DNA of 64,000 nt, taken from positions 6,941,501-7,005,500 of the forward strand of contig NC_134680.1 in NCBI RefSeq assembly GCF_024713945.1, written 5' to 3'. Each line of letters starts with the position of its first letter. The stretch's first letter is position 1. Positions 1 through 13,900 of this stretch are shown in pieces. Both the position numbers and the translations under genes were made by a program. Source of the stretch: Dermatophagoides farinae (taxonomy: Eukaryota > Arthropoda > Arachnida > Sarcoptiformes > Pyroglyphidae). A model generated the notes under the pieces. It did no database searches, was not told the DNA's origin, and saw only the letters and a list, made by a program, of their open reading frames with translations.

Positions 1-1588
1 AAATGTCAATTTTATTATCCGATTCTAATCACATTGCAAATTTTTTTTGTCAAATTCTAATTTTCGTTACAAAAAAAGATCTAATTTATTAAATTTACAA
101 ATTCTGCAATCTATTGACTTGTATTTGATGCAAGAAATTCTACTGTTATTTTCAGAAATTCCATCGAATAGATGGATAGATGGATTGGTGGTGGATTGCT
201 ATAATAAATAGCAAAATACACTGGTTCGCAAATATGGCCAATAAAGCTTCAATGTCGTTTATTATTATTGATGCATTGCTTTTGCCTGTTTGCCTGTCTG
301 GCTGTATCGAGTATAACGAATCCATTGTATTTTCTGAAATCATTTTTACGGCCAAATAGCATCATTGCGTGAGTTTTTTCTACCACCACCACCACCCCGA
401 AAAAAAACACATCAACAACCAAGATGATGATGATGGAAAGAAAAAAGTTTTTTCTTCTTTCCATCGTTCACACGCCAGAATAATAAAGACATTCTATAGT
501 TCTATGCAATGATGATGATGATGATGATGATTATGACTGAATAACTGAACTGAATGATTGACCTAGTAAACGTTAAATGAAAATGGAAAGTAAAGTCAGA
601 AAAAATGGGTAAATGGCTTTGTTGTTGTTGCAAAGAAAATAATTTGCTTATTGTCGTCCATAACCATTTGCTTTTGATGTGTTTTTCTATTCTGGAATTA
701 GGTTTTTTCGTTTTTGTACAACATTGTTTTTTTTACCATTGATTTGGATCAATCTGCCCTGCATGTGAACGAAAACTTTTTTATAGTACGATTAATGTGT
801 ATGTGACTATGTAACTGTCATTCTATCCGTAGAGGTCAAATGTGGTTAATGGACCACCATCATTATTTGACCACAACAATAATCAATGATAATATGCAGA
901 TCATCACAGAAGAAAAATGAAAAAAAACAATTTCCTTAAAAGTAAATGTGATCATTTACATCTCTTTATCTCATTATCATTTCTCACCATCAATATTATT
1001 ATTTGGCGGATGTACCGAAAAGCTATCGGTTATTGTCTGTGATAATTAAACAAGTAAATCCCAAAGAAGATGTTGCCATCAATCCGGTGGAAAATATTTT
1101 ATTGAAATATCCGAAAACAACCGAAAATAAATGGTCATACATTTGTATTAGTTGGTGAAACTTTTAATCTCATCTTTTTTTTTGGTTTCGTTTTGTTTTG
1201 TTTCGCCCATTTGAAGAAATTCTCGCCTAAAACAATAATGATGATGATGATGATATGGCAATCAATTTTCGTTTTTTGTTTTTTTTTTGTTGTAGTTTTT
1301 ATTGTTATTGTCTATTGTCGAATATTTATTGTCGATTTATCGATTTATATCGGGATGTGTCATCACCATTATCGTTTACACTTTCTTTTTGTTGTTGTTG
1401 TTGTGGCTAGTGATGATGATGATGATGATGTTGCTTTTGTTTTATAAAACGACAAACAATTTGATTGTTTGTTCCGGGTTTGTCTTTTTTTTTATTTACG
1501 GGTTGTTTTTGGTTCATTTTTTCGCAAAACATTTTCCCATTCTTATGATTGATTTGTTTATTTTCATTTTTTTTTCTCTTATTTATAG
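1..1588. other. Non-coding stretch upstream of the first recognised nephrin-type exon
   Basis: This holds AT-rich, low-complexity DNA with (GAT)n, (TTG)n and poly-T tracts. The first recognised exon begins at an acceptor at 1587-1588 in a phase that needs one base from an earlier exon, so the start codon and signal peptide must lie upstream, here or outside the window. I found no ATG-hydrophobic-donor exon I would defend. Confidence 0.5.
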
Positions 1589-1976
1589 TCGAAGCCCAAA
1601 TTACTCATCATCAATATTTTAAAATAACACCACAAACCGAAGTAAATGTGATTGAAGGTAGTACAGTGGTACTACAATGTGTTGTTGGCAATCAACGTGG
1701 TCCAGTGCAATGGGCCAAAGATGGTTTCGTTCTGGGTTATGATCGTAATATACCAGGTTTTCCACGTTATTCAATGGTTGGTGATGCTAGCCTTGGTATA
1801 CATAATTTACGTATCATGGATGCACGTAATGAAGATAATGGTGAATTTCAATGTCAGGTAAGTGTCGCTAAAAACAGCGAAAAATTGAATCATCTTATCC
1901 AATTTTTTTCCGCAGGTTGGTCCAGGCGGCAAAAACTATGCTCCAATACGAGCTACCTCAAAAGTTACCGTACTAA
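1589..1976 (+). CDS. Nephrin-type gene exons 1-2: Ig domain 1
   Basis: Exon 1589-1857 ends on CAG before gtaagt; exon 1916-1976 follows a short 58-base intron and ends in phase 1 before gtgagt. The translation has the family's Ig1 hallmarks: VQWAKDGFVLGYDRNIPGFP then RYSMVGD and FQCQVGPG. This W-x-K-D-G-F-x-L-G and PGFPRYS signature is shared by nephrin/Sns and Kirre/Rst first Ig domains, the region that makes the heterophilic contact. Both canonical cysteines are present. Confidence 0.92.
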
Positions 1977-4900
1977 GTGAGTATATATAGTCCACATATT
2001 CTGTTTTTTTTTTTTTTTTTTTGTTGGAAAAATACGGTCGATTCACCCACTGTATCTGTGCTCACACAACACACACACATACACACCCAAGCAGGAAGCC
2101 AGCTTTTTTGTCATCCTTTTTTTATTCAATATATCGTCCATGTGTATCGTGTCTGTGTTTGTCTCGTTTCATTTAATTTAATTATTATTTTAAATTTTTT
2201 TCAGTTTTTTTTTCCAGTTTAGCATGGATGACGAATAGTTTCATAGACATAGATAAAAAATGAAAAGTCTAATGAAATCTAATTATTTTCATATCACACA
2301 CGCACACACATGATCCGAATAAAATGAATAAACATCTAATGATGTCACTTGTGCACATCAACCAGACAATTTTCAAAAAAAAACCTAAAAGCATCATTTG
2401 ATCATCAGGAACGGTAATTGGCTACCATGAATGAATGAATGAATAAATGACAGTGGTGAAAAATCATCAGATTTTCCAATTTTTTGCATCAAAATTTTAC
2501 CAAAACAAATCCAGACCGAATTATTTAACATTCTAGTTCCATAGGTGCCACTGGTAGTGAAAAGAGATTGAGATTTCTCGAAAACCAACGAAAAAATAAA
2601 TGATTGCCAGTTAGTTTTGTTTCTTGCTTGCAGATCTGTGTCTGTATGTGTGTGTGTGTTTGCCCGGTTTATTTCCAGTCATTGATTTCGGAGATATTTC
2701 AAGTTTCTTCGACCATAGATGTTATTTCTCGATAATGGTAATAATTAGTACGTCAATATTAATCAAAAATTCTACGATAATAAATTCAGTGATTCGATCA
2801 ACCAAAAATATCAAAATCAAAATCATTTTCCCAATCTATAAACCTAAATATAATGATAATGATAATAATCAGTTGGCAACAAGCAAAGTGCACATTTCTA
2901 GAACAAAATGATAAATTCCATTGATATTTTCATTACAAATCACTTTTTTTTCTTTATGGTTCCTGGATCGATTCCAAGATAATGATAGAAAAGGTCGAAG
3001 ATGATTATTATGTGATGCTTAAATTGTCTGTTTTATTTCTTTTTCGTTTTGTGGATCGATCATTCATCAATTATTTTCTCTTTTTTCAGAAATTAAACTT
3101 TTTTTGTTTTAAATTTTAATTTAATTTAAATTTATTTTTCTTCTTTTTCCTCTTTTATCGATTAAATGTAGTACCACCAACTTCGATTGAAATTGTTACG
3201 CCATTAAAAGGTAAAAGTTTAACGAAAAATTCATCAAATGTTGAACTGCGGGAAGGCGGTAGTGTAACCATTGAATGTTTGGTTACGGGTGGTAAGCCAC
3301 CAGCTCAAATTAAATGGTTCCGTAAAAATGTCGAGCTTCGTCCAGGTATGATGTTTTTTCTCCAAGTTGTTATAGTTACACTACATGAAATCATTGTCAT
3401 TTGATTCATAATAGAAATGGGCACCAATCCTGAAACAACAACCGTGACGACTACATTGGTGGATTCCAATAGTATACAGGAAATCGAATCGGTTGTTTAT
3501 ACAAGTAAATCAAAAATAACCGTATCCGGTAATGCAGAAGATAACGGAGTACCATATAAATGTGAAGCCGTCCATCCAGCCTTAACTAATAGCCGTCCAA
3601 TGCGTCGTACAATATCATTATCTGTACTATATCCACCGGGTGAGCCAGAAATCACTGGCTATACCGAGGGCCAAAATCTTAAAGTTGGTGATACATTAAA
3701 ATTGGATTGCCGTGCACGTGGTGGTAATCCATTAGCACAATTAGTTTGGTTCCGTAATGATGAACAGATTGATTTTTCCTATACAACTGTTGCTGAAAAA
3801 TATTCTGTGAATGTAATGCAATTCAATGTTGAAGCGCGTGATAATAATGCCGTCTATCGTTGTGTGTCATCATCACCAATTATGGAACGTTCCATTAGTA
3901 AAGAAATTAAATTACAAGTTTATTTTGGTCCTTCGAAACTGTCAATTACATCCGTGAAAGATGTTAAGGCCGGTGATGTTGTATCCGTCAGTTGTCGCAC
4001 TGAACCATCGAATCCTGCTGCACAAATCAGTTGGGTAGTGGATGGCCGTCCAATTATTCACAATAGTACTGTTGAATCGGCTAAAGGTGGTGGATTTATA
4101 ACTACGGCCAACATAACAATCACAATCACCAATCAGGTATGTCTATTCTTTTTTCAAAAAATTAACGAACAAAAAAACCAAACCAAATTATTCAATCGTT
4201 CGAGTTCACACACACACACACAATAATATTGCATCGGATTTTCTTATTATTTTCATTCTCGATTGAATCGTAATCTTGGAAACATTTTATTCATTTGACG
4301 ATTTAAAAAAATAATGATGGCGGCTTTCTAATGTCAACATAGCGAAGATTATGTATTAAGAAGAAAAAAATGAAAGAATCAACCAATTGAACGAAATGAA
4401 TCAGAATCTGTCAGAATTCTGGGCTTCAGTCAGATTAATTTTCTTATTTTTTCTCTTCCTCTGTGAGCATCATCATCTTATTTCGAGATATTCCGCCTGT
4501 TTGCCTGTCTCTTGTCTTTCTTTTCTTTCACTAATTAAAAACCTTTTGATGATAATGATGATGCAACCATCATTGTGCTTAAATGACAACATTTTGTTCA
4601 ATGTTTCTCACAGACTAATAATAATGATGATGATGACAAGAGAGATTTTGTTGACGACGACGACGACGGCGGCCACCAAAGAAAGAGAGAATAACAAGAT
4701 AGAAACAAATTCATGATGAAACGAAATAGCTTGACTTAGAAATGAAAAAAAATCGAAGACGCCCTTAACCATATGTCGACTGTGTGTGTGTGCACGAATA
4801 TTAGTCATATGAATCTTGCCCGAATTAATGAATCTTCTTCTTCAAAAAGAATTCCTTTTGGCCATATAATATAGTTATTGCTCTGCATTTTTTTTTTGGC

Positions 4901-7900
4901 TTCTAGTTTGGGTTCAGTTTCTTACTTATAATTACGCATTATTAATGAAGCTTTAATTGAAAACAAATGATATGGATAGATGTAAGCTGAATCTTGTTTT
5001 GTGTCATTGAGGTAAAAGCTGAGCTACTTGAATTATTCTCATTCGGACACTATTTCTTTATAAAGAAAAATTCTTGCATTTTTGAATTATTGCAATCAAG
5101 TTGGCGATTTTCCGCATTAATTTTGATGATGATGATCAAAATGACCATTTTCAATATCCTAATCATTTTCTTGATTGCAACAATCATTTATTTGAAATGA
5201 ATGCAATTCATTTTGATTCTTCTTGAATTTGAAATTTTTGTTTTGGGTTGTTGAAAATAACCAATAATGTTTGCCGACCAATCACATTCGATTGCTTAAA
5301 TCTTTTTTTTCTTTTTTGCTTGCTTATTTTCGACAAATGGTTTTTGTTTTAGTGTTTTTTTTTGCATTCCCGACTTGTTTCATTGGAATTTTTTTCGCCA
5401 TAATCAAATTGAATGTATTTTTGTTCTTGCTTCTGCTGCTGGCTGTAATGACAATCCGGAAAAGAAAATCAGCTTTGCTTAAAAATTTGAATTCAATTTG
5501 GATCCATGGATTTAAATTGTTCCAGAAAAATTTTGCTTGTTTTTTTCATTATAATTCAATTAAATTCAATTTTTGTATGGCGAGAAAGAAATTGGCTGAA
5601 CAAAACAAAAACAGAAAAACAAAGAAAAAGTTTTTTACCCCTTCATTTTTCGTTCACTGTGTTTATGTGTTTGTGTTTTGTAATGATTTTCATTACAATT
5701 TTCATAATTTTTTGCAACATTCATTCCTCTGGTTTTACAATCCATGTGATGTAATATAATGTAATTTTGATACTTTTACGATCCCAATTCTATTCTCTTG
5801 TTGTTTTTGTTGTTCATTTTGACATTTGGACTCTGGTATAAAAACAACAACAACAACAACGCAACTGGGCACTTTTGGGAATTCTGTCCATTCTCTAAAC
5901 TATTACATGAATAAAATGTTGAAAATTAATTGCCACACATACACACACACAAAACATCTCAGCCCGAATGAAATGATGATGATGATGATCAACACAGGCC
6001 ATATATTCACTGATGTCCCTTATGACGTTTCGAAAAGAATTGTGAATGAAAAAAAGAAGCGAGAAAAAAGTTCATTTCGTTCATCTTTCTCATTTTTTTT
6101 TTATCTCCATGAATCAACATGAATGATGAATAGCGCAAAACTCCCCGAAATCACAATCACACACACACACAAACGATCATAACGATGATATGGAATTAGT
6201 ATGAATTTCACTTTTCGCACCAAACCAAACAAACAAACAACGAATTTGTGAGTGTTGGACCATGCTGCTGTTGTTGTTGTTTTTTTCTGTTTTTTGTTTT
6301 GTTTGTCATATAACAAATTATCCCAATATTCTTGTTTTCACACTCATCTCATTATCATTCGGGCTGACAGGCAGTTGAAAATGGAGCATTATTCAAAAAA
6401 GTAAGAATACTCTGTATTTGCTGATAATACATCACCACCACCACCACCACCACAAATATTGTAATGACTTTTGCCAATCACCATCAGATAGATTTGTCAA
6501 ATCCATTCAGTCATTTTAGTCTTATTTTAAAATCCTATTGATGTTATGTTTGTACAAATGTTGTGTGGTCTAAACATAGCCATGGCATTCCCCCTCAAAA
6601 AACAACAAGCTCTCGAATGACAAATTTAGATGACACCGTCATCATTCACAATGGATTGTTGATCATAAATAACATGTTGTGAAAAATCGTTATCTATGAA
6701 TGGTACAAGAGCCGAGCGCGCTCAACGAATTTCGCGCCAACAAGAAAAACACAAGACAGACACACACACAGTCGCAAGCAACTCGGTTTTTTGAGACACA
6801 CACACACACATGAATCAACACCTTTGATGTTTTTCTTTTTCTTTCCACAAATTGTTCTTTTTCAATAAAGTCAATTACAAAACATTCGTGTTCGAGTTCA
6901 CATTCCTGTCCAAAAGATTATGAGACTGAGTTGGTGATCAGAAAATATCATCAATATCGAGCAATCATTTTTTCAAAGTTTTTTCATTCGTGTCTGAATT
7001 TCAATCCGTGTGTCAACCACAACAAACAGTTTCATCATGAGTGCTAACGAAGAAAATTTGGCTGGGTTGTTATCACAAAGAAAATCGTACCGTGCAGCAA
7101 TAACAAGGGCGTACAATCAATTGAGATCAAATGGTACAATGCCATCGTTGGAGTCAGCAGCCACGCTTCAATCTGAATACGCGGAAATTACGTTACAATT
7201 GGCGGATTTGAATCATGAAGATGACAGTGATTATATGGAAAAGATTAATCTCGTCATTGATTTCATATCTCTATATCATAGTGTTGATCGTCAAACATCG
7301 CGGCAAACAATGTCGTTGACAGCTAGAAATCGATGTCAAGTGAAGATCGAACAATTGGACAAACTGGTAGAGAAATTTCCTACTAGAAATGGATTATTGG
7401 ATGATCTACATGAGAAATTGGAAAATATGTCTATCGAATCGACTAGTCAGTCAATGTCATCGGCACGAAGCAATGTGCTTTCACCATTAGCAGTAGTCAC
7501 GACTCCTAGTCCTAGTATATCATCGAGATTTCAAAGTGTTCATTCCGATCATGCTAGTCAAACGGCAAACGGTCATTCATTCACTGCATTACATCGTCAA
7601 AATGTCACGTTCGGGTTTGGTAATCGACCAACGCCACCGATTATAGATACTTTGCCAAACCATGAGGACATTCAATCACAAAACGGGTTTCAGATTCAGC
7701 AACCCCTTCTTCAAACATCACCATTGGTATCATATCAACAACCATATTTCACAGGCAACAATATGTTCAATCCACAGCAACAACCATATCAAGTGCCAAA
7801 CAATATGTTCAATCCACAGCAACAACCATATCAAGTGCCAAACAATATGTTCAATCGACAGCAACAACCATATCAAGTGCCAAACAATATCCAAAATGAA

Positions 7901-10900
7901 GTGAATCCGTACGTTTCAACGGATATCAAAATAAAATCCGAAGAAGTACAAAAGTTTGATGGTACAGCTGCAAATTGGCCCGATTTCAAAGATGCAGTTG
8001 AGGAACTAATCATCAACAATAAGCAAGTACCAACCCTAGGATCAAAGTTTCGTCGACTTATGAAATTGCTTCCACCGTTGGCACAAAAAAGAATCCGTGG
8101 TGAAAAGTCTAATCCGGATTTTCAACGAATTCTGAACGTCTTGGATGAAATTTATGGTTCACCCGCTCTGGTCATGAAAGAGTTGGGTCAAAATATACAA
8201 TCATTGCCATTTTTACGACTGGATTCACATCATAGTTATTTCACAAAATTCTATGAAACGATGGTAGATATTAAAGGAATCGATTTAAATGAAGGCGACA
8301 GTCGTACGATAATAGGTAAAATTCTCGGAAAAATGGATCCCGAACACCGACGAAGAGCATTTCATAGTCCGAGTCAATCAATAACAGATGAAAAGAAGAG
8401 AATCGACAAGTTATATGAATACTTTCGACAGATTACTCAAGACGACTTATTGATCAATCAAATGTCCAACATTGGTGTTAATCGTCAACAACAAGGCAAT
8501 GAGTCCAAATTTAATAACAAATTTAATCGTCAGAGTGATCAAAGAAAAACATTGGCAGCAACATCGAGTGATAACGGAAGTACATCCGACTACAAACCAA
8601 AGTGCATTTTTTGTGGTCAATTCCATCTTCATATACATTGTCCCATGTCGTATGACCAAAAGATGCTGGTGCTAAATAAAGAGAAACGTTGCTACCGCTG
8701 TGCCGGAAAAGGCCACGGCACACGAGATTGTACCAGAATCTTTAAATGCAACAAGTGTGGATCAAATCATCAGTCATATTTGTGTAAAGGTACCGCAAGT
8801 GGTAGCCAACATCCATCAAATCAAACTGCGGTAAAAACATTGATGACTTCTGAAAATCAACCGAGTACTTCCTCAGAACAGCCAGTACAAAACGATGAAA
8901 CCGTCACATCCGCGTTGGCACGCTCAGAAAGTGCATCACAATATTTACAAACATTGACCACTGTAATCAACGGGACCAAAACCCGCGTTATCTTCGACAG
9001 CGGTTCTGAAATTTCCTTCATCACGAATAAATTGGTTAACAGATTGAATCTCCCGAGAATCAAAAATAAACCAATCTGTGTTAATGGTTACGGCGGACAA
9101 CGTGGCCGCTACATTGGTCATTATTATACCACACTTCAATTACCGGATCGTGATGGATCGTTGAGTGAATTCAAACTTATAGTCGATGATACAGTGGCAC
9201 ATTTCAATTTCAACGTTCTACCTACAACTGTTCAAAACCAAGTGAATGACGAGTACAATATCGATTTCAAGGACGAGAATATAAGTGTCGATATTCTGTT
9301 TGGCAACAACGATAAAAATCGTCTAAAGTGTCTTGTCGCTGATAAAGCATACAACGATTCGTTGCTTATTGGTAAAACATCATTGGGATACATCGTACAT
9401 GGTCGATCGGATGATTATCGTTCAAACATCGTTGCTTGTCTATCGGAAATACATGATCCACCAATCGATATGTTAATCAATCCAGAGGATGAACGTGCAA
9501 TGCAGGAATTTATTAACGGGTTCATCAAGGATGGTATTCTTTACGACACAAATGAACGAATCTACAGAATAAAATTTCCGTTTATTAGCAACAGTGTAGT
9601 CAATTCGAACTTCAACAATGCTAAACGATTATTGGTTTCTAAAAAATCATCGCTGTCCAATGCCGAATTCAACGACTACAACGATCTAATAAAGGAATTG
9701 GAAACCAATAAAATTGTCGTAAAGTGCAATATTCAACCAAACGAGGGTTATCATATGCCCCACTCAGTGGTGGTCCGAAAATTGGATTCGGAAAAAACGA
9801 CAACTAAGAAACGTTTGGTATTTAACGCATCCAACGGCAACAACAATTTGAACCAAGCTATATTCAAAGGAATTACAACTTGGTGCTTGCCGCGATCGTT
9901 ACTTCATTTTCGCCTACGAAACATTGCAATCATAGCAGATATTAAAGCTGCTTTCCACAACGTACACATCCAATCCGATCATCAGAAGTATGTAAAGTTT
10001 TTGTGGTACGACAATAATAAAAATGATATCGAGTGTTACAAATTTCTTCGACTTCCATTTGGCCTAACATCATCGCCATTCATTTTAAACGTAGTCATCG
10101 ATCATCACATTAAAAAATACAAAAACAAATTTCCAGAAATTGTAGCTGCCATCAACTCAAACTTGTACGTGGATGACTTGGTCCATTCGGTAAATAGCAA
10201 AGCCGAAGCGATTAAGTTTCATAATGTCAGTTCCGAGATTTTCAAAGACGCTTCGATGCAACTAAGGAAGTGGCAATGTTCCGATTCCGATATCGACAAT
10301 TTGTGGTCTGACGGTTTGGGTGAAAACAAAGTTCTCGGCGTAATATGGCATAAAAATGACGACACCATCAAAATATCATTTCCATTGTTCAATTTTTCCA
10401 ATGATATCACCAAGAGGTCATTGTTATCAACCTTGGCATCCATTTACGACCCCATGGGATTACTTTTGCCGTCCACCATTCAACTTAAATTTTTCATTAG
10501 CGAACTATGGACGCGTAAAATTGATTGGGACGATTTATTGCCGCCAGAATTACATGGCCAAGCTCGTAGAATCTTGACCGACATCAACAAATTGAAAAGT
10601 TTCAAATTATCAAGAAAGCTGTTCAACGAAACGTCGACTGAATATGATATGATAATTTTTTGTGACGCCAGTAAAAAAGCAATCGGTGTAGCAGTGTATC
10701 TTTCAAACGGTGCTGAAGCAACATATATATTCGGAAAATCAAAGATGCTAAAACCACGTAAAATCGTTACGGGAGAATTATTGGCATTATCTGCTGGCGC
10801 TAATCTTGGAAGCGCATTGAAATCCATGTTGCCAATCAACAAAATCATAGTTCTGTCTGATTCGAAACCAAACGTCGATCGATTAACCACGGATATCAAC

Positions 10901-13900
10901 AAATTCCCACAATGCGTCGCCGTCCATTTATACAACATTCGATCAAAAATCGACGCTGTTCATTGGGTATCGGGTAAACAGAATCCAAGTGACGCACTCA
11001 CCCGTGGAGTATCATTTGAACAACTCAACAAATTGCATAGTCTTGATCAGAAATTTCTTGAGGAAATTTATCGTGATTCTCATCAGTTTTCTTCTCTCAC
11101 CGTAAAAATTGAAAACCCCTTGACAATCAATATCGACGTCAATCAGTCGCTTTCGTATAATGAATGGATACAGCTGATCCAGCAACATATCAACGATGGA
11201 GATGACGATCCATTAACAGTCTTGATCAAACTGAACCAACAAAGGTTTCTTAGCGACTTAGATCATTTTCAGAATACGTTCGTCGACGAATCGGGCATAA
11301 TACGGTGTAGCACCAGACTCGATAATTCAGATCTCGACTATGATTGCAAAAATCCAATCTTCGTACCGAATTGTCCTTTTTTGCTGTCACTATTGTATGA
11401 AATACACGAGAAGGTTGGTCACGGATCTGAATACAGAACCATGACTGAGTTCCGGGAAACTTATTATACACCGAAACTTCGACAAAAGGCGAAAAAGGTG
11501 ATTAGCCGATGTAACATCTGTCGAATAAACAAAGCAAAACCATTGACGGTACCAAATGGAATTCCTCCTGCAAGCCGAGTCACCAGAAGTGTACCGTTTA
11601 ATACGACCGGCGTGGACATGTTCGAGATTCGTCATCCGAATAAATTGTATGGGCTATTATTCACATGTTTCGTAACCAGGGCCATACATTTGGAGCCAGT
11701 TGAAAATGCATCCGCTTCAGAGGTGCTCAAAGCCTTAAGAAATTTTGCAGCGTTGAGAAATTGTCCTTCAGTAATATTCTCAGACAATGGAACAAATTTC
11801 AAGAAACTGGGAAAGCTGCTTAATCAATGTCTGGATCAAATTAAAATAGAGTGGCATTTTATTACACCATATAGCCCTCATCGTGGCGGAATTTGGGAGT
11901 CATTGATCAAGACCACAAAGAGAGCTATGAAGTCAATTGTTTGGAAAAAAGATCTAAATTCTGAAAATTTTCGCACGATTCTTTACGAAATTACCGCTAT
12001 CGTCAACTCTCGACCAATTGCAGACATGAATGGTTCAATATTGACCCCAAATAAACTGATCTATGGTACCGAAATCCGTAAACCACCACAACCACCATTC
12101 AAATCAGATGTGAAAATGGATCTATTGACGGAATGGAGAAGCAAACAAAGAAATGTAAATGCGGCATGGAAAGTCTGGAAAGACTTGTATCTGAAACAAT
12201 TACGACATTTCCAACGTAACAAATCAAAATATGAATATCTCAACATCGGTGACCGCGTATTGATAAAAGATCATTATCAAAACCGTGAAAAATGGCCGAT
12301 TGGCGAAATAATCGAAACCGTACCGGATTGTAAAGGAATAATTCGCACATATCGTATCAAAATTGGTAACGACAAAATAACCAGAAGCAACCGTGACGTT
12401 TTTCCTCTAGAAGGGGGAAAACTTGCAGCATAATTCAGTGAAAAATCGTTATCTATGAATGGTACAAGAGCCGAGCGCGCTCAACGAATTTCGCGCCAAC
12501 AAGACAAAAATACAAAAACACACACACAGTTGCAACAAACTCGGTTTTTTGACGTACACACACACACACACGTAAAATCAATTCTTTTGATGTTTTTTCA
12601 TTTTTTCATAAATTGTTCTTTTTCAATAAAGTAAATTACAAAACATTCGTGTTCGAGTTCACATTCCTGTCCACCTTGTGTATATTAACACTGACGACCA
12701 AAAAAATAAAAATAAAATAAACCCAACAACAACACCGACATTGATGACATAATCATTTGATCCGATTTATTTATGCTCACCAAATAAGAATTTAATCAAT
12801 TTCATTCATTTTCATGATTTTGTTTTTTCCTTGAAAATGATGAACCGAGTATTTTCCAGATTTTTCTTTTTTTTGGAATATTCATAAACATGTTTTGAAA
12901 GAATGTATTTCCCAAGAAAAGCATAAAGTTGATTGGTGGTGGTGGTGGTGGGTTGATCATTTACAAAACATTTACAAAACGGTAATGTTTGGACATGCAA
13001 ACATGAAATTATCGAAACATTTTTTTCGATTCGATTCGATTTGATTTTGTTCAATTTCATTAGTGCGTGTTTTTTCGTTTGCATGAAAGAAGAAGCCTAC
13101 GATGCATTTCTTGCATTTTTTCGGAATTTTTTTTTCTCTTGGAGAGTAATTCTTGGATTCGTGTGTTTACTTTGGCCGTCAAATATGCAAATCACTCTCT
13201 AAATGAATGAAAATTTCTGGAATTTCTAAAAATGTTTTTGTTGTTGTTGTTGCTATTAACATGCATCATCATGTGGTTGATTTTTTTTGTTTTGTTTTAA
13301 AATGGCAAACAAACACCCACACATTGATTTTATTTTGTTTGAATTTCAGGGAATTCTAAAGATTTTCTTTTGTTGGAAAAATTTTAATGATAATGACCAT
13401 CATCATTATTTTTTTCGTAAAGTTTTTCCCATTGATAAACTTTTGTTTTTTCCACTTTAACGTCGCTAATAAATTGTTTAGTCCGATTCGATATTGAGTG
13501 CGTGAATCCATTGATGGTGATGATGAAATCCAAAGTTGCAAACAAAGTGATCATCATCTGTCTTTCGATTCCAGACCAAATTCTAAGAAACAATCCAAGA
13601 TTTGTGCAATCAAAAAACAAACGGTAGCTCATTTCTATTTGTCAATTGATGAAACAAAACAAATATAAAAGAAAACTTCATGATTGAATCGTAACAATGA
13701 ATAAAAGATTCTAAATGGTTTTTCATTCATTACTCAAAAGTTCGATTTTATCAGAATATCATTTTTTTGCACACAAAAAACATATCATTATTCTATCTGT
13801 TCGATGTATGTATGTGTGTGTGTGTGTGTTCATGCATTCCTGCTGGGTCCACGCTCATAATCAGTTTTGAGCCAGAATTTCGCCATCCATGTATTTGTTT

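Larger units (their letters stand above)
6680..12673 (+). mobile_element. BEL/Pao LTR retrotransposon, full length, in intron 4 of the nephrin-type gene
   Basis: A 5994-base element runs from TGAAAAATCG to CCTGTCCA, with LTRs at 6680-6912 and 12439-12673 flanking one intact gag-pol frame. It lies in the same orientation as the host gene. The RT/integrase style and DUF1759-like gag place it in BEL/Pao. The LTRs agree at only about 90% by eye, so the insertion is not very recent, although the coding frame is uninterrupted. The flanks are TGTTG on the left and CCTTG on the right, so no perfect target-site duplication is visible. A polypurine tract is present at 12409-12421; no convincing primer-binding site was found next to the left LTR. 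Confidence 0.93.

Noticed and set aside
1193-1447. Met- and Phe-rich open frame resembling a signal peptide exon
   Set aside because: It is a translation of (GAT)n and poly-T repeats, with no donor in the needed phase that I could defend.
1549-1590. Apparent signal peptide running directly into Ig1 of the nephrin-type gene
   Set aside because: The hydrophobic translation comes from a polypyrimidine tract before the acceptor at 1587-1588. The frame begins with TTG after an in-frame TGA at 1546-1548, and the nearby ATG at 1545 is out of frame.
5271-5759. 162-codon open frame in intron 4
   Set aside because: Phe/Lys-rich, produced by AT-rich sequence; no ATG-supported start context, domain or splice support.
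10480-10938. 152-codon antisense open frame inside BEL/Pao pol
   Set aside because: It is the shadow of the strongly supported + strand RT/RNase H frame.
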